A stretch of DNA of 64,000 nucleotides, from the NCBI RefSeq assembly GCF_964355755.1, contig NC_092672.1:20210501-20274500 (forward strand), in the 5' to 3' direction. This document shows positions 45,573 to 57,800 of this stretch, in pieces (positions within the stretch are counted from its first letter, which is position 1; each line of letters begins with the position of its first letter). The stretch is from Antedon mediterranea (Eukaryota > Echinodermata > Crinoidea > Comatulida > Antedonidae). A program made the translations under genes and the position numbers. The notes below the pieces were generated by a model. The model made no database searches, was not told where the DNA came from, and saw only the letters and a program-made list of their open reading frames with translations.

Positions 45573-46829
45573 GCTAATATAGTAGTAGGCCTACTAATCA
45601 TTGTCAGTATTTTCATTTTTGTTGTAAATGTATAGTCAACAGAGACCTCTTAGAATCAGGCTTCTGAGTCATGTCAGGAATACATTCTACTCATTCACCC
45701 TTTACCAAAATTTTGTATTTTTAAAATGTTTTTCTTTCTATGATATGTATTCATTTAGGACTGACAATTCCATTCTTATAGTTTCATTCTACTGTAAAAC
45801 AATAATACTCTCTTTGTCATTACATTCAGCCTCTTACATTAACATTCAAATTAATTCAGAATAAATACATTTGAATGATGAAGCCTGAAAAAACAAAAAA
45901 ACCAGAATAACTAAAATACAAATAAATTGGTATATTTCTATACTATTGTACCTTTGATCAAAGAACTTATAACACAAGAATCTCCTGTTCGTCCGAAGCG
46001 CGTAACAATTTCGAAAGGCATTGTGGGATAGAATTGAGCTAATGGGTGGTGCCATTGTGAGCCATGGAGTAGCGCGCCCTCATCAAATTAGAAAGTCAAA
46101 TCATAGAGGGGATCTGCTAATACTATAGTGGGGGATAGAGTAATTGACTGAGCCCTCTATAGGAATTAATAGTTTTGACTTCCTAGTTTGGAGGGGGCGC
46201 TGCTCCATGCTGTGAAAGGGCGTCACCCAGTTTGACCTTTTAACCCTGTACTTCCGATACTGTGTTTTAAATGCAAATTGAAGAACAGGAGATTATTGTG
46301 TTATCAGTTCTTTGCTTTGATGTAGATGATGATACATAAAACTGTTATAAAGCCTATCAAACATACAGTAGTAAAGTCAACTAGGTTTACTAAAGCTTTG
46401 GTTGTCAACACAATGTAGGTGCTACGCAAGTGAATTGACCAATAACAAGCAACAGTTCCGATAATCCATCACATTGTGATTGGTCAATTTGCTTGATTTA
46501 ATTTACAAAAAATTGGATAGACTACAGACAAATGGACAGACTAAATGTTAGGACAAACAAACTTATTACATGCAATTATACTCAGTAATCACCTCTGTAG
46601 TCCCATGGGTACTCTTTTAAATAGTTATTGATTACAGTGCCTTAAAATATTCTTTAAATAATAATTGTGTAAATGAATTTGACCAGGACCTTTACCATGC
46701 CAATCCATATCAATACTTTGAGTTACAATTGTAGAAATATATATATTGATATTCATTTGTAGCTATACACTTATAGGCTTCATTATCTTAAGATTATTAG
46801 AGTATGCGTAACAGCAGTTGATCATACGC

Positions 46830-46950
46830 ACTGTTTATATTTTGTGTGGTGAAACGAGTAAAGGGGTAGGCCTATAGCTACAGCAGTATGATCGTAATCA
46901 CTGTTTATATTTTATGTGGTGTAGTAGGTACAGGGGTAGTCCTATGCTAC
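46830..46950 (+). repeat. 69-bp minisatellite in copy B, two units
   Basis: ACTGTTTATATTTTG/ATG starts at 46830 and 46900. It is the paralogue of the four-unit array in copy A and shows unit-number change since duplication. Confidence 0.8.
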
Positions 46951-47137
46951 ATCAGTATGATCATAATCACTATAGGGCTGGAAGTCATTCAAATATATAG
47001 GGTTGTAATTGTATTAAACTACTGTGGAGTAGGGAATAGGGCAAAACATCTGACCAATTACTCAACTCCCTGACGCAAAGCTACTCCACAGTAGTTTAAT
47101 ACAATTACGCTGCGTACTTGGGCTCGAATCTAAGCAC

Positions 47138-47216
47138 TAGCCATCAGCGCAAGTGGTCAGAGGTATGAACGGCAGGCTAGTGATCTGGAGGTCGTGGGTT
47201 CGACTCCCACCCAAGA
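47138..47216 (+). repeat. tRNA-like SINE head (copy B)
   Basis: Box-A-like CAGCGCAAGTGGTCAGAGG is followed by an anticodon-like loop CTAGTGA and an intact T-arm GTGGG-TTCGACT-CCCAC. CTTGGG upstream (47118) can pair with CCCAAG after the T-arm, but a regular acceptor stem is absent. If read as a tRNA, the anticodon would be AGT (Thr-like). I read it as a tRNA-derived repeat. Confidence 0.6.
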
Positions 47217-47758
47217 ACTTTTTTCGCAAGTATTCTCAAATGTACTTAGTATGAAGTACAAATGACGTCAGAGTTGGGCAAAACATCTGAACAATCATTC
47301 AAATATACCAAATTCTATATTGTGTGGTGTCTGGTACAGGGGTATGGCTACATCAGTATGGTCATACTCGCTTGTGCTTAGTATGTGACTGATTTTAGTG
47401 AAGGTGACAAAGTCACATTCCTCAAATATGTATCATGTTCAAAGAGACTTTAATACCTTATAACCATAACATCTTTATTATTTTGTCTGTTTTTGTTATT
47501 GCATGCATCCATACATATGGGGAATAGAAAGTGACCGCAATTAGGGCGAGGCGCCTGGGGGTAATGAGGTATCAAACTGACTGATTGTACTGTGAAGTTT
47601 TAAACTATAATTGTAACAGGTATTCTGTACTTACTAGTATAAGATATGTTTTTATTCAACTGTGATATTTTATGTAAAGGTTGTCATTTTGTTTTTTGTT
47701 TTATTATTAACAAAAATGTGCATTTCTCTAACATATTTATTTTTTAAATGTTAAATAG

Positions 47759-47857
47759 AAGGGCGAAACAGCATTGCATTGGGGTGCAGCAAATGGTCAT
47801 GTCGATGTCTGCCAAATGTTGGTAGACAAGACAGCAGCAGTGGACAAACAAAATAAT
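47759..47857 (+). CDS. Ankyrin-repeat exon in copy B (33 residues)
   Basis: A 99-bp exon between acceptor TGTTAAATAG and donor GTGAGTCA, phase 0. It encodes KGETALHWGAANGHVDVCQ and ends TAAVDKQNN. It matches the ankyrin consensus better than its copy A paralogue (AANGHVDVCQMLV). Both keep their splice sites, consistent with a gene whose ankyrin array grew by exon duplication. Further exons must lie outside the window or be unrecognised. Confidence 0.9.
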
Positions 47858-48035
47858 GTGAGTCATAAATTAATTTTTGTATTGAGAACCATTCATGATC
47901 AGAATCAAAACTATAGCGCTTAGATTGTGCTTAGTGCTTGAAGTTGCTTGTTGGTATGACAACTACTACTAATGCAGATCCTGCATTGTATCTGTCTCAG
48001 AATATTCTTGTTTAATCAATCTTTTTTAAACTTTT

Positions 48036-48037
48036 TT

Positions 48038-48076
<39 letters not shown>

Positions 48077-48516
48077 GTAACATTTATTTCTCTTGTCTTT
48101 CATAGAAAATAAAAATTAACAGTAAAAATTATTAAAATAAGAGGGGCAACATTCCTAAAAAGCAAAGCTTGTATAAGGCAGCCCATAGAAAATGAAAAAA
48201 AAAAACAGGACAACACGGGAACCGGAAAAAAACAGTAATGAAGACTTTTAGATTCAGGGTACCGAAAAGACTAAATATCAAAACTACAATGAGTGAAAGG
48301 ATAATTAAACATAACTAGATAAGAGGTGCCGTTTCAATTTAAAAGAAAAACTCTTCTTAGACAAAGCACTTTTTATATTAACTGGTACGTTATCCCAAAG
48401 TTTAGGACCAGTGAACTTAATGCTATGTTTAAAAGAAGTAGTTTTAAAAAAAGGAATACGTATTTGATTTGCGCTCCGAGTACTGTGGTTATGAAAATTA
48501 AGATTGAAACTAAATA
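48036..48516 (-). pseudogene. 5'-truncated LINE 3' end with (ATTG)n tail
   Basis: On the minus strand the sequence decodes to a LINE ORF2 C-terminus with FTGPKLWDNVP and KSFSFKLKRHL, close to stop. The + strand (CAAT)n run at 48038-48075 is its 3' tail. Copy A lacks this insert at the matching place (about 38000), so it also postdates the duplication. Confidence 0.78.
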
Positions 48517-48835
48517 AATTACATTAGTAATGCTCAATTTAATACACGATTATAATATTATTGAATGCATTTCATGCATTTCTCATTTGTTTCATGCTTC
48601 ACAATTTTGATGTGTCAGGCACGTGTCTGATGGTAATGGTATCTTGGACCTTGTGTGAATGGATAAAAGGCAAACAACTTTGGGGAATACATTTTTGTTA
48701 TACTGATGTTGTCACAAGAGTTTGTAGTTTTTCTGATTTCAGGATATGTTATTTGTAAAATAATGGCATAAAATTTGAACTGAATTCAAATTGAATCAAA
48801 TATTAAACTTTTTCTTCTACTAAAATCAAAGATTG

Positions 48836-49219
48836 TATAACGCCGCGTAGCGGCGCAAGATAGGTAACTGGGTGAGACCTTTGTAATCCATGGACGCCAT
48901 TCTGGCGGACAAGTTTGAACCGGAATAAAGTCGTTGTCAAGGCAATATCCACGATGTTTCGGTTAAAGAACGAAGTTGTCTAACCAAACATATCAATGTA
49001 AACACACAGAATTAATCGGAAAGTGTTCAGATCCCAAAGAAACTTTTATTTTACTTTGTTTACCTAATTTCTTCCCTTTTCCATGAATCAATCATAAAGA
49101 TGGTTAACCACAGATACTTCGAAGCGGACCGCAAAATTTAAACCATTTACATTTAAATCACAATAATAACCTGTCGGCCTGAATGGCGTCCATGGATTTA
49201 CTGGGCGCGTAGTGTTATA
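48836..49219. mobile_element. MITE of about 384 bp with CpG-rich ends
   Basis: AATCCATGGACGCCATTC (48885-48902) is exactly inverted at 49181-49198. Outside it, TATAACGCCGCGTAG and the inverted TATAACACTACGCGC continue the similarity to the ends. No ORF. TA may be the target duplication. Confidence 0.65.
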
Positions 49220-49599
49220 AGATAGGAGCTTGGCAATCTTTGCTAAAATGTAGAGTAGACATTACTCTATACATTGATATAAAGAATTAAATGTTTGAAC
49301 AAGAAAAACTGTACTTATACTGTAGCTATTTTTGATCATACCCTACCTAAAATTGTTTAATAATATGGAGCTCAGTGTTTTGTTAACTTGTATTCGTACA
49401 TATTCATAGCTATAAACATGTGCATAGCGATGCTTAAATTAAACAGAGTTATAGGCCTACCTATCATATATTATATATATGAGAATTTTATATAAATCAT
49501 ACTGTAAATTATAGAAACAGTGCTCATATTCGGAACATGATCTCATAATAAATAGCTCATTGGCGAAAGTTCCATACTTTTTAGTTGTATGAAATAATG

Positions 49600-49672
49600 T
49601 CTCTGGCGGGATTCGAACATGCAACCTCTCGCTTACAGGACGAGTATCATACCACTAGACCACACCATATAT
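49600..49672 (-). pseudogene. tRNA-like sequence (pseudogene or SINE head)
   Basis: On the minus strand box-A-like TGGTCTAGTGGTATGAT, a CTCGT-CCTGTAA-GCGAG arm and box-B-like TGTTCGAATCCC are in tRNA order and spacing. The T-stem pairs poorly, base 33 is C instead of T, and the acceptor ends do not pair. A TGT (Thr-like) anticodon would be implied. Not a working tRNA. Confidence 0.55.
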
Positions 49673-49730
49673 GGTATTTTCATAGATTTTCTCTCATACA
49701 ACAAATGATATGGACATTTTTATTATTTAA

Positions 49731-50052
49731 AGATGTATTGTCCCCCTGAACAATTTTTTTATACATTTTTTTGTTGATTATGCCATTTTAATATCATATA
49801 ATAGTTATCCACTTTGACCAAAACTGGGATTGGAAAAAAAATTATTTACCTGAAAAAACTGTAATTTAAAGCAAACAAGTCAAATTGCCTGCCAGCCAAT
49901 GGATTTTTGGTTTGGTGTCATTTTAGTGAAAACATAATTTTTTCTTCGTTTTTTTTTTCTACGCAATTGATTAACTTGATTAAAACTACAAATAACCTAT
50001 GAAAGTCTGATGTAATTATTCTTAATTTTTTCACGTGGGGGACAATACATCT
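49731..50052. mobile_element. 322-bp MITE flanked by TTAA
   Basis: AGATGTATTGTCCCCC at the left end is inverted at the right end. TTAA lies directly outside both ends (49727-49730 and 50053-50056), the target duplication typical of piggyBac-type insertions. No ORF. The end sequence is not the usual CCC start of piggyBac, so the family is uncertain. Confidence 0.8.
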
Positions 50053-50239
50053 TTAAAAAAACATAACCTAATGTCCTTGTTCTACATGGAACCCCCGCAG
50101 TTTAAACGCGGACAAAACACAGAAGAATAGCTTCTCTTTCTTGAGCTATACTTGCTCACTTTATTTCTATCCATCCGTTCATCCGGTAAACTAAAATAAA
50201 AACAAACAGAGAAACAATTGACACGGCGCCGTGAAACAT

Positions 50240-50311
50240 TCATCGACATGGATCATCTTGCCAAAAACTGCCCAAACCTCAAGGAAGCACATGCCCCCGA
50301 AGCTACTGAGT
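50240..50311 (+). pseudogene. End of an L2-like LINE ORF1 (zinc-knuckle remnant)
   Basis: The + strand reads DHLAKNCPNLKEAHAPEATE then stop, resembling the end of a CCHC knuckle as in LINE ORF1 or Gag proteins. It lies 190 bp before ORF2 of the next LINE in the same orientation. Upstream Cys codons are not recognisable. Confidence 0.5.
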
Positions 50312-50498
50312 AATTCTAGTCGTCGCAATAATTTAACTTTACTTTGACTCTACTTACCGTCAACCGAAATATTACCTATAATATATTTTTATTTCAAGAA
50401 TTGTTTATTTTGCTTCTCATTAATTATGTATTAATGTATACAGTCTCATGCATGCTTATTGCTGTATTTCTTTTTTTAGATAACGCTATACGCAGCTA

Positions 50499-51796
50499 TT
50501 GCTAATGAATGTTAATTATCTTCACTTACTTCCTTTTTATGACTTTAATGTGAACTCTGAACTTACTAACAACAATGATATTTCTAACATAACCTCTAAT
50601 CCAGTTAATTACAATGAAAATGACAAATATGATAAATCTTTTGATCAACTAATTAATAATCTCAATTCACAGTCAGTTACCCTAGATGAATGCAGCTTTT
50701 ATGATTATTCACAATTTAATTCTAAGTTTAATACATCCTTTAATACTAAACTATCTCTCCTGCATCTTAATATTAGAAGTATTACGCATAAAGTTAATGA
50801 TCCCGAATGCCTTTTGAATTCAATTAATAACAAATTTTCCATAATCGGTATCAGTGAAACATGGCTTAATGAAAACTCCCCTATTCCTTTCATTAATAAC
50901 TACTCCTTCTTTGCAAGCAATAGAAGCAATAATCAAATTGGCGGAGGAGTTGCATTTTTTATACGTAATGATATTAGCATTACAATTCGAAATGACTTAA
51001 AATTACCAGACGACCTTTCCGAATCACTTTTTGTTGAGATTGAAAATTCAAAGACAAAAAATGATATTATAGGCATTATTTACAGAGCCCCTGTGGAGGG
51101 CTAGATTCTTTTACTAAATCCGTCGATAATGTATTAACCCAAATTAACAATGAAAACAAAAATTGTCATCTCATGGGAGACTTCAATATTGATTTATTAA
51201 AATTCCATAACCATAAATTAACAAACACCTACCTAAATACCTTAATTTCCCATTCTTTTTTTCCAACTATTTCAAAACCAACTAGGATTACCTCAACTTC
51301 GGCCACCTTGATTGATCATTTTTATTCCAAACAATCTAACTATAAAATAGTTGCTGGTGTTTTACTTAATGATATCTCCGACCACCTTCCTTTATTTCAG
51401 TTCATTGATCAAGAAATTAATGATCAAAACCTTGATGATAATAGCGCCAACTATTCATTTCGTATAAACGACCTAAATGCATTATCGATTGATTTAGAAG
51501 GTGAAGACTGGTCTATGATATTTGATTGTGACCCAAGATTGAGTTTTGATATATTTATTGAAAAATTTACAAATATACACTCCAGACACTTGGTTAAAAG
51601 TAGTATAAAATCAAATAAAACGTTTAAACAACCATGGATGTCATCTGCTCTCTTAAAATGTAGTTCCCGGAAACATAAACTTTATAACAAATATATGCAC
51701 ACACGTAGTAATAATGACAAATTAAACTATACAAAATATAATAATATTTTCACTAATCTTTGTCGCACTGCTAAAAAGAATTATTATACTTCCTAG
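50499..51796 (+). pseudogene. L2-like LINE ORF2, endonuclease part, frameshifted
   Basis: The frame 50499-51104 has LSLLHLNIRS, the SETWL box and GGGVAFFI. A shift at about 51095-51105 passes sense to the frame ending at 51796, with HLMGDFNIDLLKFH and the SDHLPLF catalytic box. It corresponds to the DNA-nicking endonuclease. The frame is lost again at about 51790, where a few codons seem missing. Confidence 0.85.
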
Positions 51797-53495
51797 ATAT
51801 AAAGGTAATCTGAAGAACACATGGCTTGTAATAAATTCTGTTTTAAATAAAGGTAATAATAATAACAAGCACCCGAATCTAATAATTAGATTCGGTGATA
51901 ATATTTACAAAACTCAAAAAGAGATATGTGAATCGTTTAACAACTATTTTTCTACAATTGGTCCTAATCTTATTAATAGTATGCCAACTAATATAACTGA
52001 TCCATTATTTTATCTTCATTCTGCGTTTGCCAACTCATTTTATATTAGCCCAGTTTCAATTGATGATGTTAACCTAACTATATACAATCTAAATTCTAAT
52101 AAAGGGTCTGGATCTGACGGTATTACTGCTCATGTTTTAAAATCTGTATCTCCCTTAATCATCCACCAACTTACCCATTGTATAAATTCATCTTTTTTAT
52201 CTGGCACTTTTCCAACACACTTAAAACTAGCTAAAGTTGTGCCCATTTTCAAGAAAGGTGAACGAAGTCAATTATCTAATTACCGGCCAATATCACTACT
52301 TTCAGTGCTTTCCAAAATTATTGAAAAACTCATGTATTCTAAACTTTCTGATTATCTCACAAAATTTGATATACTTAATAAACGCCAATATGGTTTTCGA
52401 AAAAATCACTCTACATCCCATGCCGTTTTAGATCTTATCATGGAGAAATCAGTTAACTGATTTCTCCATGATCTTATTAATAATATTACAAATCCATTTG
52501 AATCAAAAGAAAATTTATTAAGTTTATTTATTGATCTTTCAAAGGCCTTCGATGTTATTAATCACGATAATGTAATTAAAAAACTTGAGTGCTATGGAAT
52601 TAGAGGTATTTCATTGAATTGGTTTAATAGTTATTTGAAAGATAGAAAACAGTATGTTGCATTAGGATCTTGTACATCGTCGACAATGGATATTACTTGC
52701 GGAGTGCCACAGGGATCTGTGCTTGGGCCATTGCGCTTCCTTATTTATGTTAATGATCTGGCTAATGTCAGCAACAAATTGCAAGTAATATCCTTCGCCG
52801 ACGACACCACCTTATTTTACTATAATTCAAATATTGATTTATTATTTACTACATTCAATGATGAATTAACAAAATTTTGTGACTGGATTATTTCAAACAA
52901 ATTACTTATTAATACTCTTAAAACAAATTATTTAATTTTTCACAATTCTCAACGTAAACTAAAAGTTGATGACCTAAATATACTTCTTGACGGAATTCAA
53001 ATTGAACGCAAAACTGAAACACTTTTTTTAGGTGTATATATTCATGAAAACCTCAAATGGACCAGTCATCAAAATTACGTTTCGAAAAAAATATCAAGAT
53101 CTATTAATATTATTAACAGACTTAAGCACTTCTTCCCTCTAAATATTTTAATTTCTCTTTATCACACACTTGTACTTCCTTATTTCCAGTATTGTAACAT
53201 TATTTGGGCTGCAGATTACTCTTCTAATATTGCTAGATTAACTAAATTACAAAAACGTGCAGCTAGAATTATTACTTTTTCACCATATAGAACCTCATCT
53301 GAACCCCTTTTTAAACGTCTTGGTATATTAAAATTAACGGATATCCACAATGTTCAAGTTGCCAGTTTTATGTTTAATTATTTTAAACCAACTTCATAGA
53401 ATCATATCCCACCAAATATCAAAACGTCAATATCATTATTTACTTTCCGAAAAAAGTTAAAGAATCATTATATATCTAAATATTATACTGCTTAG
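51797..53495 (+). pseudogene. L2-like LINE ORF2, reverse transcriptase part
   Basis: One frame carries NKGSGSDGITAHVLK, FKKGERSQLSNYRPIS, RQYGFRKNHST, LFIDLSKAFDVINH, GVPQGSVLGPLRFLIY and the FADD catalytic box. It is broken once by TGA at 52458, inside a 27-bp in-frame palindromic insertion. Near 53398 a shift leads to the last codons (ISLFTFRKKLKN) ending at 53495. The RT is otherwise well kept, more so than the endonuclease. It belongs with the CR1/L2 group. Confidence 0.88.
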
Positions 53496-54000
53496 TTAAT
53501 ATGCTTATTAATATTATCATTATTTATACTCGTATACTATTTATGTCTTACACAAAATATTAGTTGTTGTTTATTATTGCAATCTTTAATCTATACTATA
53601 TATAATGTATATATAGTATATACTATATATATACTGGAATTATAATTTATGTATACATATTTTTTTTTTCATTTACCAATATCGGTAGTTATTTCATTTA
53701 TAATTATCATGAAACTATTGAAATATAATTTAAATAATTTTTTTAAAAAAGATGTTAGTTATGTAATATTATACTGTAATTTTTTATCCTAAATTATATA
53801 ATTATATATTCTAGGTTATTTTTATTTTTTTAGCAATGTGTTTTGTTGTGGGTCCCTACGAGACAAGTTTTTAACTTCTAGAAGGGATCCATGATAATAA
53901 TGACTACCAATTACTGCTTTATCTATGTTCACTTTAATATCTTTTTTCTATTTTGTATATATTCATTCATTATTATCTAAATAAATATTATCTGAAAGCA
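53496..54000 (+). mobile_element. 3' untranslated end of the L2-like LINE
   Basis: AT-rich, with GGGTCCCT near 53850 able to pair with AGGGATCC near 53884, a hairpin of the kind seen in L2/CR1 3' ends. An AAATAAATATT lies near 53980. A TATATA palindrome occurs at about 53590-53635. The exact 3' end is not fixed. Confidence 0.5.
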
Positions 54001-54711
54001 CGTCTCTAACGTATACTACGGCTTATCATATATAATTCGTCGTTAACATGAGCATACTATCATCATTATGTGTATCAAACCTAACTAATTCATAAGTAAA
54101 TAATAATATATAAGATTGTCTCCACACGGAGCATTAAAGGTGTACAACAACGTTAATACAACGTATCGCCTATTGTGCACAGCTCTCATACCATGAACAG
54201 TGATTACAACAAACCGTGACTAGCCTAATTTACATATCAAGGTATCAAGGTGCGATGTACATACATAACATGACTCCCTGCAAAGATAAATTATGAAACT
54301 GACAGTATCATCACTTTTCCTTTGCATACACAACAATAGTGGCTCCTTGGCGGGGAATTGATTACAATAATATTAACTACTGACATTCAATGATTGAAGT
54401 TTCTCCTTCATCTAAATGTTCAAGCAGCGATATTGTTATAATGTTTTTTTATTGAGAATTGTCCTATAATTTCACACATAAATTAATTATTCTCTCAGAT
54501 TTGAAATCAAAATAAAATGTACATTGACTTAGTAATGTATTTAATAATTGCCCTGATTCAATACACAACTATTAATTTAGATTGTATACTGGCTTTTTCT
54601 TTTATCCAAATGTACATGAAAAACATAAGCACTCATTTTGAGGACTTGTGATGAGTTGAAAAACAAATAACAATATTTTCAAGTTAAAGTTCAATACAAT
54701 TTTTTTTTTCT
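54001..54711. other. Unassigned AT-rich DNA
   Basis: No gene or repeat recognised. Confidence 0.5.
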
Positions 54712-54816
54712 CTCTATTGTTCACTATGTCGGTTGGTCGGTCTGTCTGTCGGTCCGTCGGTCCGGTATCACTATGCGTTTTAGCACGCGACTTATGGCTG
54801 TTGGCCTTGTTTTTGT
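54712..54816 (-). repeat. Dispersed GTCGGTC-type repeat, short copy
   Basis: On the minus strand: AAGGCCAACAGCCATAAGTC, GCGTGCTAAAACGCATAGTG, then a run of CCGAC/CAGAC 4-bp units and ATAGTGAAC. It is the unexpanded relative of 19868-20253. Confidence 0.8.
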
Positions 54817-57800
54817 AATAGTCAAATGAATACAAAACAGAAAATATATGTAAGTTACACAATTTGTTTAAACAGTAGCATGAAAACATAAAAAATAAAA
54901 TACATGATTAAAGGTAATGACCATTACAGAAACCAGAACTTAAAATAAATAAATAAAATCAACAGAAATATAGAAAATAGCATATTATTTTCATCAGAAA
55001 AATTATTATATAAAAGTTTTTATAATTAGAAACAATGGTTAAATCAAGACTAAATTCCACTTATATTTGAGGTAAAACATAATTTTTTGTTTAAAATAAT
55101 TGACAAACTCTGCAATCCTCCAAAAAACATAGCAAACCTCATTTAAACAACAAAAAAGTGATTGAATAAGTAGTGTACAACTCACTTGGTTTGTCAATTA
55201 AAATGTAAATATATTTTTGTTAAATACTAAAATTTGTGGTTAAGCATCATTTTTGGGTTTAAAAAATAATTTCTAAACCTTCACTCTCGAATTAAAGGGG
55301 GCGTAATCACCAGCCCAAACAATGTTACAGTACTGTATAAGTAAAACATTTTATTTTAATTTCTTTAGAATACTAATATATTTAGATATTTTATTTGATA
55401 AAAATTGTTTGCAGCCAATAATCCAATTAAAAGACCAAGGAATGCTTCACTTATTAATTTTCCATTACAAAAATATAACAATTGTTGTGTGTAAGTTTAT
55501 ATCTAATACAATTTGTTTTAGTCGTATTAATTAATAATTGGTTTTTAGTGAACCATTCACTAGCTTACTTAACTCTAAATTTAAAAAGTTTAACAATACA
55601 TCAATATTGATATAAAGTTGTATATAGCGAAACAACTTGAAAATAACTTGAAAATATCATGGATAACAACATCAAAAGTTTTTTGATAAATCTAGAAAAA
55701 TACTTAATAAAATTAATTGTTTTTAAATGCAGTATTAACAGAATTAGTGAGTTCAAGAAAAGCATGACAAGTGGTATGGTATGCATACATATTTCAATAT
55801 TTTTTTTTAAATGGTTAAAATTAAAATTGGTAAATATTAAAATATAAAGTACTGTATATCCGTTTTGAAATACAAGATTATTAAAATTGTAATATGATTA
55901 GGTAAATAACCCATCATGAATGATTAATTCTCTTCGTATGTGAGATGGCTTATAATTAAGGAGCAACCTTTTTAAGAATCATGCTCTAAACCTTTACTAG
56001 AATTCAAATTACTAATTATATTAAGCACTTCTGTTTCAGATATAAATGAGAGGCTTTATGGGAGGTAGTAATTAAGAGATTATGTCTTTTGTATTTTTAG
56101 GTTAGAATTACAGAGTTTTACACATTTTGGAAAAATAATTTAATTACAAATTCTGGCTAATTAGGTTTGTATCATAAAAATATTCCTCAATCTGTTTTTA
56201 AACATGAGGTGTATTTCTACTTTCTTTACCAGGATTAATTACAGAATGTATTACTTCTCATTTGTTATGTTACATTTAATCTGATTGAATTTAGTTTTGT
56301 AGCCTTTTTTTCTTTGAAATTTTACAGAGTGCAGTAATAATGTTGCTATACTTTTTATATCTTGAGATATTTGAACATTTATGAATTTGTTAAAGTTTAT
56401 GCTTATATTTACTAACTTTGTTTAGATGGGGTAGGTAGAGTGGTGTCATCCATAGTTTTTTTAGTGTTTGGGTTTTTTTTCTTGAACTGCAAAAAGTATA
56501 TAAAAAAATGTATCCAACATTAGAATTAACTGTATAGTTTAAACGAATCAGTTTGAGAAAGATCAAAGCAAAATGCCCCTTATATCTCTATATGTGCGAA
56601 AAGGGTAAAACCCCTTAATGTAGGCTACCGTCACGGTCTTACTGTAAGCCTGATCTGTGTGAAGAGTCCATGATATAAGGCCTGCTTACGCAGCGAAGCA
56701 AGGATAAATTCGGGACATTTTACTTGATTGAGAAAGACTGTGGCAATTATTTTAGGCCAAATTATTAGATTATATCAATATATATTTTTTTAGGTTAAAT
56801 AATACAATGCAAGAATACGGGCAATAATAATAAAAATATAGGCCTAACAGATGTTGGTCCAAAGATTATTTAATTTGCTGTAACGTACGTAAGCCTAGGC
56901 CCTAGTTAGCATAGTTCTAGCGGGAATATCCTCTGGTGTGCGCGCCTGGTGCTAGCTCATAACAGCTTCTGATAATTAAATTCGCGTCTATTTGTAGGCC
57001 TAATAGATTTTGTTTCTGTATAATGGCCATCACGATCGGGCAGTTAGTAGCACGGAGTGGTGTTGGGAAAAAATATAGGTTTTAACTTTTATGCATCATA
57101 ATAAAAACCAATAAAACTAAACGACGGACACACCAAACAACATCAGTAAACATGTGCGCGCATGGCATGTTTCGTCGGCAGTGCCCTCCATTTTTTTTCT
57201 AAAAAAGTGCGACCTCTATTTTATGAAGACAGTAATCTTTAAATATTGCGCTTTTCACACAGAAAATGGTAAAATAACGCCAATAATACCAGCTTGCTTA
57301 CTGGGATATTGCCGCAATTCTATGTGAAAAGGGCTTAATTCAGTCTGAATGGTCAGGAACGTCAACCATAATCAATTAATTTTTTAAATAGGTAGGCCTA
57401 AATGATCAGAAATGTCTGAATTGTAATACCCGATAAAATATCAAAATTGGTAGGCTTATTGGTCTGTGTAAAAATAATCAATAATCTGCATTAGTTTTTG
57501 TAATTCTCGTTGGTTTTGAAATCGTAGGGAAAAAAGTACAATAGTTGATAAGATGATATAAAACAATTATTAAATAGATTATGCTTATTAAATTTGATTA
57601 AAACAATTAATATATTATAACCGCAAAATGTTCTATGTTATTAGATTTCAGTTGACTTGTAATAGGTATCCCAATGAAAGCGTACAGAGGGGTATCACTT
57701 TTGAAATATTAAAAAAATTCGAATAAGTAGTATGATTTTGATGGTAAATAAATCGTGTTCACTCTTAATTAATACTTTAAAAATTTATATTGTTTGAAAG

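Larger units (their letters stand above)
44168..48580 (+). repeat. Segmental duplication, copy B
   Basis: Collinear with 30350-38090 and closely similar where aligned by eye. It keeps the pre-insertion site of the foldback at about 47350. It has gained two LINE 3' fragments (45018-45566 and about 48036-48516) and a perfect 26-bp inverted repeat at 47007-47032/47081-47106, of which copy A retains only the right half. Confidence 0.9.

Noticed and set aside
47138-47216. Possible functional tRNA-Thr(AGT)
   Set aside because: No regular 7-bp acceptor stem, and a damaged second copy is carried in the duplicated segment; a tRNA-derived repeat explains it better.
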